64,000 bases of DNA, from NCBI RefSeq assembly GCF_018991925.1, contig NW_024729772.1:1-64000 (forward strand), read 5' to 3'. A model generated the notes under the pieces. The model ran no database searches. It was not told where the DNA came from and was given only the letters and a program-made list of their open reading frames with translations. Of this stretch, positions 38,545 through 48,835 are shown in pieces. How positions within the stretch are numbered: the first letter of the stretch is position 1; each line of letters starts with the position of its first letter. Both the position numbers and the translations under genes were made by a program. Origin of the DNA: Homarus americanus. Taxonomy: Eukaryota; Arthropoda; Malacostraca; Decapoda; Nephropidae.

Positions 38545-38610
38545 TCATGGAACAATCTACCAGAAAATGGTGTGACTGCACCGAGTGTGAGCTTGTTCAA
38601 GACGTAGAAA
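38545..38610 (+). pseudogene. LINE-A copy 3, downstream piece
   Basis: TCATGGAACAATCTACCAGA to GAGCTTGTTCAAGACG encodes SWNNLPENGVTAPSVSLFKT, the continuation of the RT tail interrupted at 34168. Confidence 0.7.
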
Positions 38611-39195
38611 TTCACTCCACCACCCGACATTCCATGATTCCATGATTTATACTTGATAAATGATGATTTAAGGAGTTCCATTAATTTCCAACATCCATCT
38701 AAGTCAATAGTTATACTTTGTCATAAGTAATCAGTCATTACCTTTAGTAGTAATAAGATAGGATCACAGATACTGGCAGATAATTGCACTTACATTTATT
38801 TGTCAAGCTTCCATACAACGATTTACAATTTGCATGGATATATGAATCACTCGCATTCACGCTGTAATAAAATTAATCTTCTAAAAGAGGGAATTTTCAA
38901 CTTGGGGGCACATGTGATTACTCTACTATGGGTATGGTCCCGTTCCCTTCAGGAAGGAGAGGGTGGGGACGACGTCTTAACTGACTCATGGCTCGGGATA
39001 CTACTCAAAATGTGGTTTTAAGGCATGAGGCGATGAGCAGTACAATACTGTCTCAATGCCCTTCCCCTATAGACTTGCTAACATAACACGAATGTAAAAA
39101 ATATGTCGTAGTCATGGCTTGCCAGGTGCCTTATCTCAAGTAAAACAAACTTTGGAGTAGGTTGCATGGGTAAGCCTGATGCAACCCATGTCATA
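38611..39195. other. Unassigned sequence
   Basis: No coding or repeat match was recognised between two LINE-A copies. Confidence 0.3.
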
Positions 39196-41400
39196 GTGCA
39201 ATTTCTTCATCCTGTTGGGACATATGAAACGCCTCCTTACCGTTGTTACGCCCCAGGTGCAACCTCTTACACTTCGTGACATTCAATCTCAGCAGCCATA
39301 TCTTCGACCATTCTTGGAGCCCACAGACGTCCTTCTGCAGCTCTTCACAGTCTGCTTGGTTCTTGATTTCTCGAAATAACTTGGCGTCATCGGCAAACAT
39401 TTGTATGGAGGAGTGTACAACATCAGGCACGTCATTTATGAAACAAACAAATAACAGCGGGCCCAATACACTGCCCTGTGGTACCCCACTTCTGACAGGT
39501 ACGGATGATGATTTCGTGTCATTAATCACCACACACTGCTTGCGGTCATGTAGAAAGTCTTCTATCCACCCTAGGACATTTCCCCAAAATCCGTACCCTT
39601 CCAGTCTGATTTTTAGCCTTTCGTGGGGTACACTGTCGAAAGCCTTGGCAAAATCTAGGTAAATATTGTCGATATTACCACCCCGTTCTAGAATATTGGT
39701 TCAAATATCCAATACCTTGAGCAATGTATTAAGCAGGAGTGTTCTGGCATAAAACCGTACTGGCAATCTTTTACAAGGTTGTTTCGTAGTAGATGTTCCA
39801 TCGCGGCATCTCTGATAATACTCTCAAGTACTTTACATATTAAGCTGGTCAGGCTTACCGGTCTATAGTTGTTCGTGGAGTGACGATCGTCCTTCTTGAA
39901 GATAGGACTCACATAAGCCACTTTCCATTCACTGGGGACCATTTGTTCATCCAGGCATTTACAAAACAGGATCTTCAGGGGCTCGGAAAGCTCGTTGTAC
40001 AACTCTCTTAGCACTCTAGGATGCACCATGCCAGGGCCGGGACTCTTATGGACCTTTAGCTTTGACAGTTTATTTCTAATACCCTCTTCTGTTAACACAA
40101 TGTGGGTCATTGCTGTGTCGAATCGGTTGTCCTCAAAAGCAGGAAGGTTAATCACATTCTCTCTTGTGAACACCGAGGAGAAGAAGCTGCTCAATGCCTC
40201 AGCTTTATCCTGGTTAGAATCAGCATAACTACCATCTTCAAGCCTCAGGTCTGATACTCCTACTCGCATTTTTAATTTCTACTTTGCATAGCGGTAAACC
40301 GCCTTTGGGTTTGACTTGACCTCGCTTGCAACCAGCCTCTGGAACTCCTTTTCAGCCCTTCTACATTCTATCTTTGCTTGGTTTCTGGCTCTTGCATACA
40401 TCCTCCTGTCTTGCTCATCATTTGACCCAACCCACGTCCTGAATTTCTGGGTTTTCTTCTTAACTTTGTCGACCGCCGTATGGTTCATGTGTAGGGATCC
40501 CCTTGTATTCCTAGAGGCACTGGGTTTGGTTTTGGGTATATATTTATCGATCAAATGGGTCACTTTACTTGTTATGATATTCAGCGTAGTGTCTGCGTTC
40601 TTGTGCCATAATGAGTCAGGCTAGTGGATACCCCTCATCCTGCTGTAATTTCCCTTGTAATATTTGCACCTTGGCCTGGCCTTATCTTGAATTAGGTAAC
40701 AGTTAAATCTGAATGACAACATTATATGGTGACTGGTGCCAATTGGGGCAGGGTGTTCTAGTTTGGCCACCATACCCTCCTCGTTTGTTATGATGAGGTC
40801 AAGTGGCTTGGGTGTTTGCTACACTGTAATGTGTCGGGTCTCTAACATGTTGGAACAGAAAATTATCTCTCAGAGTTTCTACAAAAAGAGTAGCAGGATT
40901 ATTCAAGTCATTTGGGGTGAATTCGTTTCTCCAGTCGATGTCGCCATAGTTAAAGTCCCCCATGATTAGGAAGCAGCTAGGGTTGAGCATCGCCGCATTG
41001 TCTATTAAGGGTTTTAAGTTCCTTTGATTTAGTGGGCCACAGTTTGGGGATCTGTAGATACACCCAACAATAAGTAAGTCCCCTCCCTTTAGTTTAATTT
41101 TACATCACTTGGACTCTTCAAAAACATTCTCTCCCTGTGCTCTCACCTGGCTGGCTCTAAGGTTTTGCCAAGCATAGATAACCACACCCCTCTTGCAAGT
41201 TTCTTGAGAAAAGTTCGTAAATGAGTCATATCCAGCAATACTGAACTCACATTCCTCTGGGTCGATTCTCCTGTTCTTTAACAACAGTTCTACAACTCCT
41301 ACAATATCTGGTGGGCGTACCTTCAGTAGTGTTTCAAATTCCTCTCTCTTATCGAGAGACGTGTCAGTATTAGTGTGCATGACATTCAAGCCCGAATTTG
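39196..41400 (-). pseudogene. LINE-A copy 4: endonuclease-RT, most complete copy, frame-broken
   Basis: Read on the minus strand. Endonuclease pieces: 41389-41105 (DIVGVVELLLKNRRIDPEEC, KRGVVIYAW) and 40990-40799 (FLIMGDFNYGDIDWRNEF, catalytic Asp-Asn; VRDPTHYSV). Linker: 40563-40279 (RARNQAKIECRRAEKEFQRL, NPKAVYRYAK). RT: 40269-39688 (ADSNQDKAEALSSFFSSVFT, LKVHKSPGPGMVHPRVLREL, FKKDDRHSTNNYRPVSLTSL), then 39680-39540 (DFAKAFDSVPHERL) and 39532-39191 (RSGVPQGSVLGPLLFVCFIN, QMFADDAKLFREIKNQ). It ends before the thumb, which is present in the other copies. Frameshifts and stops occur at about 40995, 40275 and 39685. Confidence 0.85.
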
Positions 41401-41559
41401 TTCTCGGTAACGTCTCTGCTCTTAGTAGTAACCCCCCTCCCCTCCATACTCAGAAGCTGCAGCATTTGCTAAGTACACTGTATTTTACAGGGTGTGGTTA
41501 GAAATGTCATTGTTTACAAGGCGCTCGCCTCCTCCCGGCTGATAGGCGGAGCTTCTTCT
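41401..41559. other. LINE-A 5' margin and unassigned sequence
   Basis: LINE-A coding fades out at about 41400-41460. A C-rich run at 41435-41450 may belong to its 5' part. Confidence 0.25.
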
Positions 41560-44170
41560 TTTTTTTGTAGAGAAAGGATGGGTGAAAGAAGATTAGAGGT
41601 GGGGGAAGGAAGTTATATCTTGGAAATTGAAGAAATTTAGGAGGAGGTAAGTGAGGGCGGGCTGACGGCCTAGCTAAGCTAATAGTGTGTTAGGGTTGTG
41701 TCGGGTTAGTTATTGTGTGTCGGTACAGGCATTAGACATCCTTCCCTGTCCCATATATGAGTGTTTTAAGGGCCTTATTTCATATTCTGCTGACCCTACT
41801 GGCGGATGCTGGTCTAGTTACGTTGTCTATTGCCTGGCCGTGTAGATCGGGGATGGTAATGGACCTTTTGAGATTTGGTAACTTTTTGGGAACCATGTAT
41901 GGTTGTTGTCGTTACATGGTGGGAGTCTTTGAAGGAGTTCCTGCTCAGATCGTTCTATCTTTTGCCAGATTCTGCTGGCCAAGGTATGCAGCTGCTGGTT
42001 GAAGGGTTTTATTCTCAGGTCTGTATGTATCTCGGCTGTGGTTCTGGTGAAGGGGTATCTTTCACCTGTGACTAATCTTAAGGCTTCATTTTGGACCACC
42101 TGTAATTTTCATATTTGAGTTTTATTTTTTTAGGAAGCGCTTTAAAGCAGTACAGTTTTCTCAGCTCTCTTCTTGCCTTTTCCTTCCTGGTGTGGACATG
42201 ATGGGAGTAACCTGTCGTGGATATATGCAGGCCCAAAAAGGTTCCTCTGCTTTTGTATTCTATCTGGGCACTATTGGTTACTAATGGATGGGATTTCCTT
42301 CTGCATAAGGGTATCACTGTGAATTTCGGGAGACTGGTTTGGATTTCCATTGTTTTTCGTAATTATTTACCCTTTCTAATTCCCTCCTGGTGTTGTCGAC
42401 CTGTAACGTTCGCGATTTTCCTTGATGTGTTGTTATTTGAGTGATGTAATTTGCCTATATAATATCTTCGTTACCTATTTTAGTGGGAGGTGGGGTGTCA
42501 CTTGCGTAGATAATAATAGCGTGGGGGAGAGGACGCTCCCCTGAGAGATTCCGCTCATGAGTGGGAAGGTCTCTCCTGTGTGTTGTCCTACCATCAGTCT
42601 GGCATTTCTGCCGTCAAGAAAGTTGCAAAGCAACTTTTCAATGTTGGTGGGAAGTCCGAGTTGGAGGACCTTATATTTTAGACCGTCATGCCAGACTTTG
42701 TCAAATGCCTCGCTACATCCGGAGAGTTAGATTACATTGTCTACCACTCGCCGCGGCTCTGGCTATGTTTTCATATGCCAGGGCTATCGCTGTTGCGGTG
42801 GACTTCCCTTTTCTGAACCCGAATTGTCTGCAATTGACTCTGTTTGTTGTTTCCAGGTGATTTCTCAGATGGTTATTGATGATTTTTTTCTAGGATTTTT
42901 CCAGGTACTTCCAGGAGGAAGATCGGTCTGTAGTTTAGTGGGACGGCGGGATTCTTTCCTTGTTTTGGTGTTAGGGTAATAATGGCCTCTTTGAATTTAG
43001 TTGGGAAGTAACCCGAGGCCAGGCAAGCATTCATTGTGGTTTTCAGTCTCTCCATGGCCGGGTTGTTTATGTGGCTGAGGATCTCCTTGGTGATGCCTGA
43101 ATAACCAGGGGCTTTATTTTTGGTATTGCAGATGTGTGTGTCGAGTTCTTCTGAGGTGATTGGTTTGTACAGTGAGCTGTCCACTCTCAGATCCTCCCAT
43201 TTGATCTCAGGGGAAGGCTGAGTGCGGTGTGTCTGGCCCCGAAGTTCATCAAGGACGAGCTCCTCGTGGGGACCATCAAATCCCCTATTATCTTCATTTG
43301 TGATTCGGAAGATGTTCCTCCATATGTCCCTGAATATGGGTTCTTTGTCTTGGTCGTCATATATTTTACTTCCTGCGTGGTCAGTTATATATCATGACCC
43401 GTTACGGCTGCATCCTTTCAGTCTCTTAACTCAACGCCAGAACTCTCCTGGATCGTTGTATGTACAGTATGTGAGAATTGTTCAACTATTTCGGCCCATT
43501 TAAGGTTGCTTTGTTCCAGAGATCTTGTTTTTATTTCCTCCCGTATTCTTTTGTATGTATTGTATCTTACGATGTCCCAACCATGGGTTTCGGCTCTCTG
43601 TTGTAGCAGTTGGAACTGGTTTGTGAGGGTTATGAGTTCTGGAGTCTGTTGTGGGTGTGGGAGAGTCCTGTTGCGTTTGAGAGGCCATGGAGAGACTGAA
43701 AACCACAATGAATGCTTGCCTGGCCTCGGGTTACTTCCCAACTAAATTCAAAGAGGCCATTAATACCCTAACACCATGTGTTGATTTCATCGTCTTTTTT
43801 GTTCACCGGCTGATTGTCTATGGTCTGCAGGATTGATGTGTCCTTGGCCTCAAGTTCGGCTGTAGCTTTTTCGTTGAAGAGTTCCCAATCGGTCTGCTTG
43901 GCGATCCTCCGTGGTGGAAATGGTATAGTTATTTGTGTTGCTGAGATAGTCATGATTATAGGTAGCTGGTCGCTGGAGGTTACAGGGCCTTGTTCAAAAA
44001 GATAGTTGTGGAAGCATCTGCAGTTTGTTATTGCTATATGTGGAGTAGTGGCTGAGTTCCTACTGTAGAACGTGGGGAAGTCCGGGCCTATTAGTTGGGC
44101 TTTTTTGTCTGTTATGAAGCCAGCGAGGCCTCTTCCAACATTGTTAGTTGTCCTCTTACCATCTAGTAGA
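41560..44170 (-). pseudogene. LINE-C: Jockey-like non-LTR retrotransposon, frame-broken
   Basis: Minus strand. 44184-43768 holds the endonuclease end (LIGPDFPTFYSRNSATTPHI, then QGPVTSSDQLPIIMTIS). 43741-43418 is the linker. 43184-42873 starts the RT (NTKNKAPGYSGITKEILSHI, LTPKQGKNPAVPLNYRPI). In other frames near 42715-42520, ARAFDKVWHDGLKYKV-type and SGISQGSVLSPTL motifs follow. The catalytic box near 42505 reads YASD instead of YADD. 42350-41827 holds the thumb (RGTFLGLHISTTGYSHHV; RKEKARRELRKL; QNEALRLVTG). It is truncated at 44170 by the hAT terminus. A stretch at about 43676-43775 duplicates 42972-43062 in inverted orientation. Confidence 0.75.
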
Positions 44171-44801
44171 GCAGTGCTTCTCAAACTATCTTATGTGGCG
44201 GACCGGCAGGGTTTTTTCCCAATGTGCCAGGGACCGGTACCATATTTGTGCCATATTATTATTTGTTTATGATCCGAGAAAATATTATTTGAACATTCGT
44301 ATTAATATTAATTTATACCGGAAAAATATTATGAATATAATAAAAGGTGACACATTTTTTTGTTTATTTTGTAAACAAGTAATACAATATTACAATAAAA
44401 ATAAAGAATAGTAAAAAATCAAACTAGCAAAGCCTTCTAACAAAGATATTGTACAGTAGTAGGGTGTGTCATACGGAGGCGAATTTTTTTTTTTTGAGCT
44501 TGAAAAATCAGCCCATGGTATTAATGATGTAGTTCTATGTGCAGAATCATGTGATATCTTCAGATTTGAAAGGTTTTCATTTTTTGCTAGGTAAATTTTA
44601 ACTTGAAATCTTATGAAAATTCAGTATTCCCACCCTTTTACCAACACCACTAAATAGCTTATTTAAAGTAAAGTAAATGTATCAGGTTAATTTATTAGGA
44701 TGAAAATGATCCAGAATAGTGAAACGAATGATCTTGACATTTATTAAATTTAATATTCCTTTAGAAAACAAAATCATCAAATACAAAAACCGGTTTTACT
44801 A

Positions 44802-45539
44802 CTACGACCCGGTGTTGCTGCACACCATAGAGAACATGTCTTTCTTGCTTCTGTTTCTACTCATCACCTCCCTGCTGACCACCTGAGCTCGGATGTAGCC
44901 TTCCCTCCTCTCCTGGCTGTACACGTGACTGCTGGCCTCGCTCACTTGCTGTACACAACGCTCTATACTCTGGGTGTGCGAGGGCCAGGCAGGGACATGC
45001 ATGGGGTTGTCCAGGAAAGCTCTGACTTGAACATTGGTGAGGCTGCAGGTAAGAGGGGGCTCACTGCCAGCCTGGATGTTATCCAGATCTATGAGATCAG
45101 TGAGGGTCTTGGCACCTAGATTGACTTCAGGAGTCTTCCTGACCCTGAAGGAATCGTCACCAACTGATTCGTCATGCCCAGATCCTCTCATAAGTCTCAT
45201 ATCCAAGATCTTTTTGACTGCCACTCTTCTCTCCTCCTCATCCTTACTGCAGAGCATTGTCTGCAGAACTGCCTCAGGATGAGCATACCAGGAAGATCTC
45301 CTCACAGTCTGCTCCACAATCTGAACAACCTTCCTTGGCTGACTCCTCAGGAGCTCAAGCTGGAAGAGAACATGCCTCGGACCTTCGGAGAACGATGACT
45401 TGACCTTGGTGTTGAACCAATTTGGCAAGTAGACACTCACGATGAATTGGACAATAAGTCTCAGGTTGTGAAGCTGGTTCCCTTTCAGTTTATGATGAGC
45501 GACCCAAATTCGCAGAACCTGAGAGCCGTTGTGAGCCAC
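44802..45539 (-). CDS. Element X transposase-like protein, C-terminal ORF
   Basis: A 245-codon open frame following directly on the 45485-46102 frame, with one frameshift near 45500 between them. Recognisable landmarks: RIWVAHHKLKGNQLHNLRLI, WYAHPEAVLQTMLCSKDEEE, RRVAVKKILDMR, RKTPEVNLGAKTLTDLIDLD, EPPLTCSLTNVQVRAFLDNP, and near the end HTQSIERCVQQVSEASSHV then RREGYIRAQVVSRE. The HTQ..ER....SEAS motif is the best candidate for the catalytic Glu region. From memory, proteins with these motifs occur as uncharacterised proteins in arthropods and cnidarians. The start Met here is internal; the protein begins at about 47209. Confidence 0.6.
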   Translation of the reverse strand: MAHNGSQVLRIWVAHHKLKGNQLHNLRLIVQFIVSVYLPNWFNTKVKSSFSEGPRHVLFQLELLRSQPRKVVQIVEQTVRRSSWYAHPEAVLQTMLCSKDEEERRVAVKKILDMRLMRGSGHDESVGDDSFRVRKTPEVNLGAKTLTDLIDLDNIQAGSEPPLTCSLTNVQVRAFLDNPMHVPAWPSHTQSIERCVQQVSEASSHVYSQERREGYIRAQVVSREVMSRNRSKKDMFSMVCSNTGS

Positions 45540-46102
45540 CTAGAATGTGAGACTGGACCTATCTGCAGGTAAGCAAGTCTATCAGGCATGACCCCAGTTT
45601 TGATGGCACTGCAAATCATGTAACCATAGTACTGGTCAGTACTCAGGTCGTCAATGACAGTATGTGCAAGCTCAACGAGTGGAGGGCCAACTGTGATTTT
45701 TTCAAAGCTCGGATTTATTTCTAACTCAGTGGCAGAGTCCAGCATCTTGCCAGGAGGACCAGACCATCTGTTGTTTGATAGAGTCTTGCCATCCAACTCC
45801 TGGATCAGATGTCTGAGTGGCAACTCGTTGGTGTGGAGGTCACAAACAATCCAGACCAGCTTCCTCCCAATCTTCCGCTCTATCCACTGTATGACCCCCC
45901 CTTGCCACCCTGTGTTCGTGTTGGTGCTGTCCCCTCCAATGGCCTGCAGGGTCTGGTCTACATTCCTCTCTCTGAGCCAGTTCACAATGTTATCTGACAC
46001 TATCTCAGCTGGTTTCCTGATGTCATCTTTCTCTGGAGTGAAATGCCACAAATACTTCCCTCCTGGTTCACTGCAGCAGGAGTAGTGTTCCTCCTTCACC
46101 AT
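45485..46102 (-). CDS. Element X transposase-like protein, central ORF
   Basis: A 205-codon frame: VKEEHYSCCSEPGGKYLWHF, ADNIVNWL-like SDNIVNWLRERNVDQTLQAI, GGDSTNTNTGWQGGVIQWIE (putative catalytic Asp), VWIVCDLHTNELPLRHLI, SFEKITVGPPLVELAH, LSTDQYYGYMICSAIKTG, PVSHSRWLTTALRF. The succession D..N.G, C..H.N.L, RW and then ER parallels hAT transposases, although the sequences are otherwise unlike them. Upstream in other frames, 46220-46103 gives VLFDGRRDDTKVFMKVGDSD (candidate first Asp). Confidence 0.6.
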   Translation of the reverse strand: MVKEEHYSCCSEPGGKYLWHFTPEKDDIRKPAEIVSDNIVNWLRERNVDQTLQAIGGDSTNTNTGWQGGVIQWIERKIGRKLVWIVCDLHTNELPLRHLIQELDGKTLSNNRWSGPPGKMLDSATELEINPSFEKITVGPPLVELAHTVIDDLSTDQYYGYMICSAIKTGVMPDRLAYLQIGPVSHSRWLTTALRFCEFGSLIIN

Positions 46103-47209
46103 GGCGAGAACAACTTGTCAGAATCTCCAACTTTCATGAACACTTTAGTGTCATCCCTTCTCCCATCAAAAAGAACAAACAATTGATTCCATTTTCTCTT
46201 GTCATATCAACTCCTCTTCTGGGTTACTGACAGTTTCTCCTGAGCTCTCCTTACTTTGTGATCCATCACCAGGTGAACATCATCAGGTATCAAACCACCG
46301 TCAATCCAGGCAGCTGTTGCTATCTCTGCAGTTTCTCTGGAGACCAGTGTGGTGTGGCGTGCTGGCAGAGCGCTATGCTCAGGATATCTTTCCTATTTCG
46401 AATCTTATGCCTGGAAGGTTTGGGATCATTATTTTCTGGAGTTCGGGGACAAAAGTCACCATTCTCCTGGTCAGCACTCAGCGGATCAGCCATGGGAAGT
46501 CATTAAACTCTGAATCAGCTTGACTCAATCATCGCTTCTTTTTTACCTCACCCTGGGCCTTCTCAAGTCTCTTTTCTCGGCAACTCTTCTCCTCTTCTGT
46601 CTCTCTGTGGCAGCCTCCACCTGCTCTTGGACTCCGGAATATCTTGGCTAGAAATCATAGGAGAGCCCTATACTCACCAGTCTTCTCTCTCTGCGTAGCA
46701 CGACAATGCCGGATTCGATCACAGGAATCTTCAGTTCACGGCTTGCAAATACAGGAGATGTGGGCCTCAGTTTACAGTCCACGATCGTCAAACTCACGAC
46801 AGAAGAACAATTGGGCACTTGCAAGTAATTATGTCAAATAACTGGTCCAGTTGCTTGGCAAAGCTGTCCTTAACTGCAAGTTTTCCTCTCCCCAGAGAGA
46901 TATCTCTTGCCTTTTCCCCAACAGCTAGCAGTCTCTCACTAATCTTCTTCTGACTTGTTATGACTGGGCTTGAACTGGCTGATTAGCCAGAGTGTACAAT
47001 GCCAAGACAGCTTTGGTCATATCACTGGCAATGTCTTTGTTTGTGTATGAAAGTTCTTTGGTTCTTTCACTGATTTGCCTGATTAAAACCACCGTATCTC
47101 AAGCATCTCTCCAATGCTTAGGCAACTCAGAAAGCACAGGAGCTCTCTACAGACCAAGATAGTGACTTCGAAATGGCTGGATTTTGGTTCCTCGTCCTGA
47201 CACAGCCAT
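46103..47209 (-). pseudogene. Element X transposase-like protein, N-terminal part, frame-broken
   Basis: A probable start at 47209 (MAVSGRGTKIQPFRSHYLGL), just downstream of an acceptor-like TTCTTGTTTCAG. Then QISERTKELSYTNKDIASDM, KKISERLLAVGEKARDISLG, KDSFAKQLDQLFDIITCKCP and a short Cys/His-rich stretch (CKCPI... HISCICK... KIPVIESGIVVLRR), followed by a linker to 46103. Stops (about 47146) and indels interrupt it. The Cys-rich patch may bind zinc. Confidence 0.5.
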
Positions 47210-47494
47210 GTAAAATATTATCAACTTATAAATGCATCAGAATCTGAAACAAGAAAAGCCTATTGTTAGTTGGGTTGTTAAAGAATGAAGTCAAGCTTAA
47301 TGTTCACTATTTAATTGTAATGCACTAATGCAGCTGTACGTTAGATTTTCGATAAATTTCACGCTAAAATTTACCTAGCAAAAGGTTGCAAAATATTGAA
47401 ACTGAAATTATTTTCTGTTTATATACACTAAAATCTACCAAAAAAGTGATGGGCCATTAGTTTTAGCTGATCTTCCCTCCTATGACACACCCTA

Positions 47495-47534
<40 letters not shown>
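47495..47534. repeat. (ATATAC)n microsatellite
   Basis: Hexanucleotide repeats abutting the right end of element X. Confidence 0.92.
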
Positions 47535-47535
<1 letters not shown>

Positions 47536-48001
47536 TGCCGGACCATGGAAATTGCGTGACCATGGAAATTCACCCTTTTCCTGGATAGTTAGTGACTTGT
47601 GCTTATGCGGACCCACACACCCCTCTTTTCTCCCTCAGGTACTCCCTGCTAATGTCCTGCACCCTGCTGCTGTCGTGGACCCAGCTGCTGTCACGAGCCC
47701 TCATCCGCTTCTGCTGACGCAGCCCCTGCTCCTGACCCAGGCCCACACACCCCAGCAGGCGCATCTGACGACTCTGTACCTGCATTGAGGGAAGCACAAC
47801 ATTCATCGCCTCCACACACCCTTTTCTCCCTCTCTCCTTCCACAGATAGTGTGTATACAGACAGTTGTATCCAGCGACCGGCTCATCCACGCCATCGCCG
47901 TTGTCTCACATGAGGCATGCACTGCCCATTCTGCCTCACATGTGCTAAGCAACTCTGCAGACAACAAGTCTCCTACACCGCCTGGAGGGAAGGGGGAGTA
48001 T
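47535..48001 (+). other. 3' internal end of an LTR retrotransposon
   Basis: C-rich sequence with no ORF, ending in the purine run GGAGGGAAGGGGGAG directly before the LTR at 48002. The run is a good polypurine tract, so this is internal retrotransposon sequence and not host DNA. Confidence 0.55.
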
Positions 48002-48577
48002 TGTAGTGGACGTCTCCCCTACAACTGCGTATCCGCATTCCAATGCGACAGTATCCTAGCAACCAAACGAGCGGCCCAGGGGGGGGCGGGTATCCTAGCA
48101 ACACGGCGTCACCAGCTGCTACGGTATCCTAGCAACACGGGGGGGTCGAAACCGGCGAGTTCCCACGGGTTTACTTCCGGCTGCTGTGTATATAAGCTCT
48201 GTCTCTCCATTAAGATTCATTCTGGCCTCGTTCCCTGAACACGCAACACCTCCTCCAAGCAAGCTCCTCGCTGTCCAGCTCTCATTCAACCTACAGCCGC
48301 AGCCAGCAACACCTCCTCCGCCACTGCCGGGCGGCCCTCGCTTCTCCTCCGCCTGCCTGGCGGTCCTCGCTCCCGCCGGCGAGCATGGCGACCCACCAGC
48401 TGTCCTTCTCTGAACGTCCTCACCAACCAGCTCTCTCTACATTAAGCTTGTAACCATGCTGCCTTCCCAGCACCAAGCTGCATTGTACATCCAATACAAC
48501 ATGTATATAGAGAGCACATTGTGAGTTTCCTTTCTCCATTCCATCCTGAGTGTGAACCAAACAACCTGTACCCCACA
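48002..48577 (+). repeat. LTR (3' LTR) of retrotransposon family L2, with three enhancer-like repeats
   Basis: It starts TGTAGTGGACGTCTCCCC and ends CTGTACCCCACA (TG...CA). It matches the LTR at 53393-53834 over most of its 3' half (GGCGGTCCTCGCTCCCGCCG, TAACCATGCTGCCTTCCCAG, TGTACATCCAATA). A TATA box (TATATAAG) lies near 48189. GTATCCTAGCAAC occurs three times (48051, 48090, 48124) and is absent from the other copy. Confidence 0.8.
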
Positions 48578-48835
48578 ATATTATAAACATATGTATATAT
48601 AAGTAATAAAATGAAAAATTTTAATGAATAAAGTAGGTTTAAATTTTTTTTTTTTAGTTATTTTAAACCCTAATGCATAGAGACGTTAAAACAAAGATTG
48701 AGAGGAATAGGCAACATTAAATTGAAGACATAACAATTTTGAAAATATGTTGTAATACTAAAATATGAAATTGATGATTATTTTATTGACACAATAATAG
48801 GCATGTTAAAACCTTAACTTTTACTAATGTGAAAG

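Larger units (their letters stand above)
44461..47494 (-). mobile_element. Element X: ~3-kb DNA-transposon-like element of unassigned superfamily
   Basis: The left end GGGTGTGTCATACGGAGGCG and the reversed right end GGGTGTGTCATAGGAGGGAA form an inverted repeat of about 18-20 bp with one gap. TA flanks both sides (44460-44461 and 47493-47494 when the repeat is taken to start GGG), but the right flank is a TATA-rich (ATATAC)n tract, so the duplication is uncertain. Most of the interior encodes one multi-part protein on the minus strand (47209 to 44802). It has no LTR, A-tail or RT. I could not match it to a named transposon superfamily. Confidence 0.55.

Noticed and set aside
45654..46085. Plus-strand 143-codon ORF in element X
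   Set aside because: It lies opposite the better supported minus-strand protein, which has a long run of conserved motifs.
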